Below, piece after piece: positions 59,628 through 64,000 of a stretch of 64,000 bases of DNA (position 1 is its first letter; each line of letters starts with the position of its first letter). Source of the stretch: Hepsetus odoe (Eukaryota > Chordata > Actinopteri > Characiformes > Hepsetidae); the NCBI GenBank assembly GCA_017165825.1, contig CM029372.1, positions 3,936,999-4,000,998 of the forward strand, given 5' to 3'. The notes below the pieces were generated by a model. That model did no database searches, was not told the DNA's origin, and saw only the letters and a program-made list of their open reading frames with translations. The translations under genes and the position numbers were made by a program.

Positions 59628-59831
59628 GTGGCGGTGGTCTAGTGGTAGCGTACTTGCCTACGGACCTATGGCTCAAGAGGTCCCCGGTTCGAATCCCACC
59701 TCTAGCACTACCACCACTGGGTCCCTGAGCAAGACCCTTAACCCTGAGTGTCTCCAGGGGGACTGTCCCTGTAATTAGCACCTGGAAGTCACTCTGGATA
59801 AGAGCGTCTGCTAAATGCCGTAAATGTAAAT
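59628..59831 (+). mobile_element. SINE-B copy, best preserved
   Basis: The head is GGCGGTGGTCTAGTGGTAGC (A-box-like), the B box CGGTTCGAATCCC and the core GTCCCTGAGCAAGACCCTTA. The rest includes GTCACTCTGGATAAGAGCG and ends GCTAAATGCCGTAAATG. It is the reference for this family and lies just beyond the ATT tail of a LINE. Confidence 0.92.
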
Positions 59832-60328
59832 GCAGATATAAAAAATACGAACTAAAATACACTTTTGTTCCATTTATCGGACCAGCCCTAGAAAAAAGGG
59901 AATATCGGAAAGGCCCGTTGGTTGACAGGTTTGTATTCTGCTTTGCAGTGTAGACGTCTAACCATTATTTTGCCTTCGACAGAAAAATAAGCTTCTTGAG
60001 CTCCCTGTTGCCATGACTTTGCAAAAATAAATAAGAAAACAAATAAAAAGAGAAAGAAAGAAAGAAAAAAATGCACTTTGGAAAACAATTTTTGCTAACT
60101 GCCTCGCTTTCTTATTTGCATGCAAAGAGAATGCCTCAGACACTTCAGTGGTGTTTTATCTGAACAGGTGAGTTCATTAGTTGAAAAATTTTTTTTTTTA
60201 GACTCACCATCACTTTCAAATATATAAAGCTGTTGGTTTAGCCATTGAACCATTCACGTACATCATAAAAGTAGTACAGAATGGAATGCTATGTAAACTT
60301 CAATCACACAGTGCAGGTAGGGTGAAGC

Positions 60329-60580
60329 AAGTGTAAGTGAAAGTGACCATCATCGCAAAGCACAGCATACAGTGAACCGCAACAAAATTCAACCTCTGCT
60401 TTTTACCCATACACGCATGTGCAGCAGGGGAAAGCTATTGAAAGTGCGCGGGGAGCAGTGATGGGGACGGTACCTTGCTCAAGGGCACCTCAGGGCAACC
60501 TACTGGTCCGGGATTCAAATACACACCCTGATGTGTATTCTGACATCCTGGGGCCTAACCATTAGGCCACCACTGCCCCA
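60329..60580 (-). mobile_element. SINE-A copy, near full length
   Basis: On the minus strand it runs from GGGGCAGTGGTGGCCTAATG to a GTCACTTTCACTTACAC-type tail. The B-box area is altered and contains about 30 extra bases (a TGATGTGTATTCTGAC insertion). Confidence 0.88.
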
Positions 60581-61520
60581 AACTAAAAGTTTCCAAGACT
60601 TCCATTTTAAACCTCGTGCACGGGGATTCTGCACACTGTTTCTGCATAAAACCCTCCAAAACTACACAACAACTCAGTAAAGCAAAACAGGTCCCAGACG
60701 TAAACTGTGTGTCTGGGTCGCTTTACAACAAGACATTAATGTGGTGCCCAGACATTTGATTAAAGAAACTGAACTCGTTCTTGTCACAGTCACGCAAGGA
60801 CACAAAGTTAATTTTCCAACCCGTCTACTAATGAGCATTCCATATTAAGAACTCATATTGGCATGTGAGAGAAACCCACCAGCACTCCACTCTCTCATTA
60901 AAAGTAAGGAGTCCATCAGCCTGACAAGCCTGTCATTTTTACTGCAGGTACAGTTTGCCCTTTAAGGGCCACGTGGACTCAAATCAGGAATGCAAATCCA
61001 AGCCTAAAGCTTTTTGGAAGAAACCGTGAGACTGTTGGAAGGAGTGCAGCAGAGCAAGTGAGAGCAATGATCGGACGTTTTTAAAATCTTTGCTGTTAGA
61101 GTCTGCTTGGCTCCGAGTTAAATTGAAGGTACCTGGTTGAAGCTTTATAAGTTGGCCCGTGGCCAGAAGACAAACGGAGCCGAGTATAATGAAGGTCATT
61201 AGCAGACAAAGAATAGCCATTAAGGAAGAGCCGGCGCAGGAGAGGCGCCGACATGTGGCATCATGACACAGACTCACCTCGGCTTCTTCCAATCCCTCAT
61301 AGCACAAACAGCCTGGGCAAATATCATTTACCACATACTGTGGCAGAAATTAAACTTCTCACTGGATCCTCACTGACAAGAGATGAGGGAGAGCGAAGAG
61401 ACAAAACGGCAGACAGACACAAAGAAAGGATGTAACAAAGGTCCTGATGTAACTGGAACGTGAGCAGATAGAAGAATGGTTTACTTAATTGCGTACTGGC
61501 TGCAAGGAAGAAGAAGAGAG

Positions 61521-61941
61521 TGCAGGCAGGTTGCAATGGGTGGAGACCGACGGCATGAGCGATCTGTGACGGGCAGTTACCACCAAGAGCGAAAGGAAAG
61601 GTTTACAGGACTGCAGTGAGATAAGCCATGCTATATTGTTGGAGGCTGAGCTGGAGGTGTCAGAGTTAAAGATGCTGAGATTTCCGTTGGGTGTGACGAG
61701 GATGGACAGGATTAGAAATGAGTACATTAGAGGGACAGCTCAGGTTAGACGATTTGGAGACAACGTTAGAGAAGCAAGATCGTCCAGAGGAGAGACGAGG
61801 ATGTTGAGGATGAAGCTGCAAGGAAAGAGGAGGTTTATGGACGTGGTGAGATGCAGGCGGTCGGTTTGAAGGAGAGGACTGAAATGGAAACTGATGATCC
61901 ACTATGGCGACCCCTAAATTGGAGCAGCCAAAAGAAGAAAA
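61521..61941 (+). mobile_element. RTE-like LINE 3' end with a residual open frame
   Basis: The open frame at 61636-61869 reads AELEVSELKMLRFPLGVTRM then DRIRNEYIRGTAQVRRFGDN, MLRMKLQGKRRFMDVVR, the well-known C-terminal end of RTE-like ORF2 in fishes. The usual segment between VREAR and the RR that follows (RWFGHVQRRD-type) is deleted in frame. The 3' end TATGGCGACCCCTAAATTGG and AGCAGCCAAAAGAAGAAAA closes the element. The upstream part (61521-61635) is frameshifted. It is the same family as 16619-17640. Confidence 0.85.
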
Positions 61942-63786
61942 GTGGCTGCAAGGGGCATTTAAGAAGTTGTCTAAATGATTGGTTTTAACTTTTTTCCTGC
62001 TTCATATTTGCATTACGGCATAAGTATCCAAAAAAACTGGCCATGGGTGGGACCTGGATGAGGACATCTCCTCTTTACAACTGACACTTGACCGAATGAA
62101 AGAAAATAAAGAGTGAAATAGAGAATAATAAGAGTACGGGCCAGAGGCAGGGACCTGGAGGCAGCCTTAAAACTTTTAATCCCAAAGCGCATCTCTAGCG
62201 CAGTCATAGTTGAGAGCATATGATGTGAATAAAGATGAGAGGAAAATCCCACGTAAAAGGGGTGGGGTGGTACTGCCTGCAGTAATCTCCCATGGAATTA
62301 ATTCCTGGAAACCGGAATTAAATGGAACGGAAGAGTCCGATCCCCCAGTCCACTCAAGGTCACAAGTGTTGGCTGAAATGATGGAGCTTTCATGCTGACA
62401 ACATCTGATTGATTTAAAGCCTGGGGAAAAAACACGTGAGGTGAAGCAGCCCAAAGCTGTCACCAAAGGAGGTCGTGTGGTTGTGAGGTTGTGTGTGTGC
62501 ATGTGTGTGTGGGTTGATAAGGATGCACAGTATATCCTCCGATGTATCATGTTGCATATAGAACTTTTAAACACACTGAGAGAAGCATTAGGATGAAACA
62601 TATTCACCTCCCTGTAGGTGATCCACAGAAAATGGCGAACTTTTGTAAATCTGTGCTTAAATCACACACTTACGCCTACAAATGTTTATTTCAGCATAGC
62701 TGTGCACTGCACTAATGCAGATTAGTCAAATGTGTTGCTGAAAAATCCCCCATCTAATTTAGTCTGTAAAAGAAAACGAATCGAATTCGAATGTATCGCA
62801 AGGTTCGCGGCTGGCAGCTAGAGACAGGAAATTGTCAAAACAGCGCTCCGACAAAACAGATGCACAACAGTTTGTGACACTGAAAAACAGCATGCATGAA
62901 CTTGACCCATCTTTTAGTTTTCAAACCAGCACCTACACCAATATCTGCGTTGTAGGCAAGCGGTCTCAAATCCCCACGAGGCACCAGCCAGCACCGGGTA
63001 GTCTTGACTGTCACCGTTCACTGGCCGACCTTCTTTGGTCCATTTCTGTTAGAAACTAAGCACTGCATGCCGGAAAGCTCCCTCAAACATGCACACTTGG
63101 AGATGCTCCGACTTGCTCATTCAGGCATGTGTGGGTTCAGCCCAATCAAGTCGCTCAGATTCTATTGGCCAACTTTCCCACCTAATTTCCGATCCTTTGC
63201 AGAGTTAGATCTTCTGTGTGGACCTTGCTCTGCAAAGCTTTGTTTTATGTGCAACAAGGCACACGATAGAGAACCGGGATTTTTACATATGCTACCACGA
63301 CGTAACCGTCACTTTCATGTTAGTGCTTGAAAATGGGAACCGTCATCTTATCTCCTACAAATGTACTCCTTCGTAGCGTGGAGCACTCCTGTGACCCTGT
63401 GAGCTGTGGTACTGGGAACTAATGAACATGAAGCTCAATGTTATGGATTCGTTTCCAGGATGGAGTCCAGACTGCACTGCCCCAAGAGTAAAGCTCAGCC
63501 TTTATTGGACTGTATTGGTGCTCTCCAGTATGTTGGCGCTGGGTGGGAGGCTGACCTACATGCAGCTGGCCCCAGCCCAGATTTAGTGGCACACCCTGGG
63601 GCTCCTGCACCACCTCCCCCACCCTGGACTAACCAACAAGCCATACCGCGTCAAAGTGGGTCGGCCTGGAAGCCCAGTTCCAAGCTTCCTGCCTTCCCCG
63701 CCCAGGGCGAGGTTTGCTCGTAGGCTGAAGATTCACTTCCCTTTTCAGAACTTCGCCAGAAGGCTGCAAGCAAGATGGGTGCCTGC

Positions 63787-63802
63787 CCCCCCCCCCCCCC
63801 CC
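63787..63802 (+). repeat. Poly-C run
   Basis: About sixteen C in a locally GC-rich stretch. Confidence 0.9.
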
Positions 63803-64000
63803 AACATGAGCAAGGAATTCTGGGTCATGTTGCCGCCCATGGATCAGCAACACAGCTGGAGAGTGGTGCTGCCCACGTGGTGACAGCGGAATGCCAAGGG
63901 CCACAGATGCGTGTGCCACATTCAAACACACGTCAAATCCACACGTGCTCGTAGTCGACCCTGTAGGGGATCAGCTTGTCCCAAATCATGTGTCACATTC

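Larger units (their letters stand above)
1..64000 (-). other. snd1: snd1 gene body, internal part (both ends outside window)
   Basis: The whole window lies inside one transcription unit read right to left. Six exons joined in the order 38209-38021, 20634-20493, 7779-7656, 5215-5146, 3940-3827, 1660-1457 give 843 nt and one uninterrupted 281-residue frame. It matches the Tudor-SN/SND1 family from about residue 594 to 874 of the roughly 910-residue vertebrate protein (numbering approximate). SND1 is known as a multifunctional RNA-binding nuclease and coactivator linked to RISC, small-RNA decay, spliceosome assembly and stress granules. Intron phases, 5' to 3', are 0, 1, 2, 0 and 0, and all five complete introns use GT-AG ends. 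The promoter, start codon, SN1 to SN3, stop codon and 3' UTR are not in the window. Exon identity rests on protein similarity recognised by eye, and it is very strong. Confidence 0.97.
38210..64000 (-). other. snd1: snd1 intron, at least 25.8 kb (incomplete)
   Basis: This is sequence upstream, in transcript sense, of the 38 kb exon. I searched for the preceding snd1 coding motifs and for any long single-exon gene and found neither. Recognised content is a hAT-like element (39440-40025), SINE-B fragments (41377, 51460, 59628), SINE-As (50637, 53430, 60329), a Tc1-like fossil (47290-47810), and LINE or retroelement ends (52917, 55740, 59270, 61521). Long homopolymers and microsatellites are also present. 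The remaining stretches look unique and non-coding. Confidence 0.85.

Noticed and set aside
60984..61334. Possible further upstream snd1 exon (donor-like CTCACCTCGG on the plus strand at 61274)
   Set aside because: The translated sequence does not match the SND1 segment that precedes the 38 kb exon. The donor-like match is a chance occurrence.
62176..62607. 143-codon open frame on the minus strand
   Set aside because: It contains a HTHTHMHTH-type product of a TG repeat and has no recognisable domain.
63406..63931. GC-rich open frames at the right edge
   Set aside because: Proline-rich low-complexity translation around C runs, with no splice context and no similarity recognised.
1..64000. 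CRISPR array, operon or phage-like system
   Set aside because: Repeats are dispersed SINEs and microsatellites, and coding sequence is split by introns. Nothing prokaryotic is present.

Overview
The window is vertebrate, almost certainly teleost, nuclear DNA. It has short exons with GT-AG introns of 1 to more than 25 kb, abundant microsatellites, long homopolymers, and many tRNA-derived SINEs of a type found in ray-finned fishes. RTE-like and other LINE remnants, Tc1-like transposase fossils and a hAT-like element are also present. The repeat style fits an otophysan such as a catfish or characin, but that placement is an inference. There are no operons, CRISPR arrays or prokaryotic genes.

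One protein-coding gene is recognisable, on the minus strand: snd1 (staphylococcal nuclease and Tudor domain containing 1; Tudor-SN, p100). Six consecutive internal exons are present, in transcript order 38209-38021, 20634-20493, 7779-7656, 5215-5146, 3940-3827 and 1660-1457. They join in frame without stops and encode 281 residues: the C-terminal half of SN-like domain 4, the linker, the whole Tudor domain, and most of the split SN5 domain. The 5' exons (start, SN1 to SN3 and the first part of SN4) lie beyond 64,000. The last roughly 37 codons lie before position 1. All five residues I count as the methylarginine cage (F, Y, Y, Y, N) are intact.

The rest is intron. The 3' exons are tightly packed (1.5-7.8 kb). 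They are followed by introns of 12.7 kb (7780-20492) and 17.4 kb (20635-38020), and then by one of at least 25.8 kb that runs off the window (38210-64000). These introns hold about 13 copies of one SINE family (called SINE-A here) and six of a second (SINE-B). Both have an A-box/B-box tRNA-like head and a GAGCAAGG-type core.

Two places show layered insertion. At 16.6-17.6 kb a SINE-B sits inside a SINE-A inside an RTE-like LINE. At 11.5-12.7 kb a LINE is broken twice by SINE-B, and one of those SINE-Bs is itself interrupted. Several repeat-poor blocks look like candidate conserved non-coding elements, with octamer, homeodomain and RFX-type motifs, but this needs alignment to test.

I found no convincing undescribed biological system. 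The most useful results are the snd1 exon models, the nested-transposon stratigraphy, two SINE families usable as lineage markers, and a few motif clusters.
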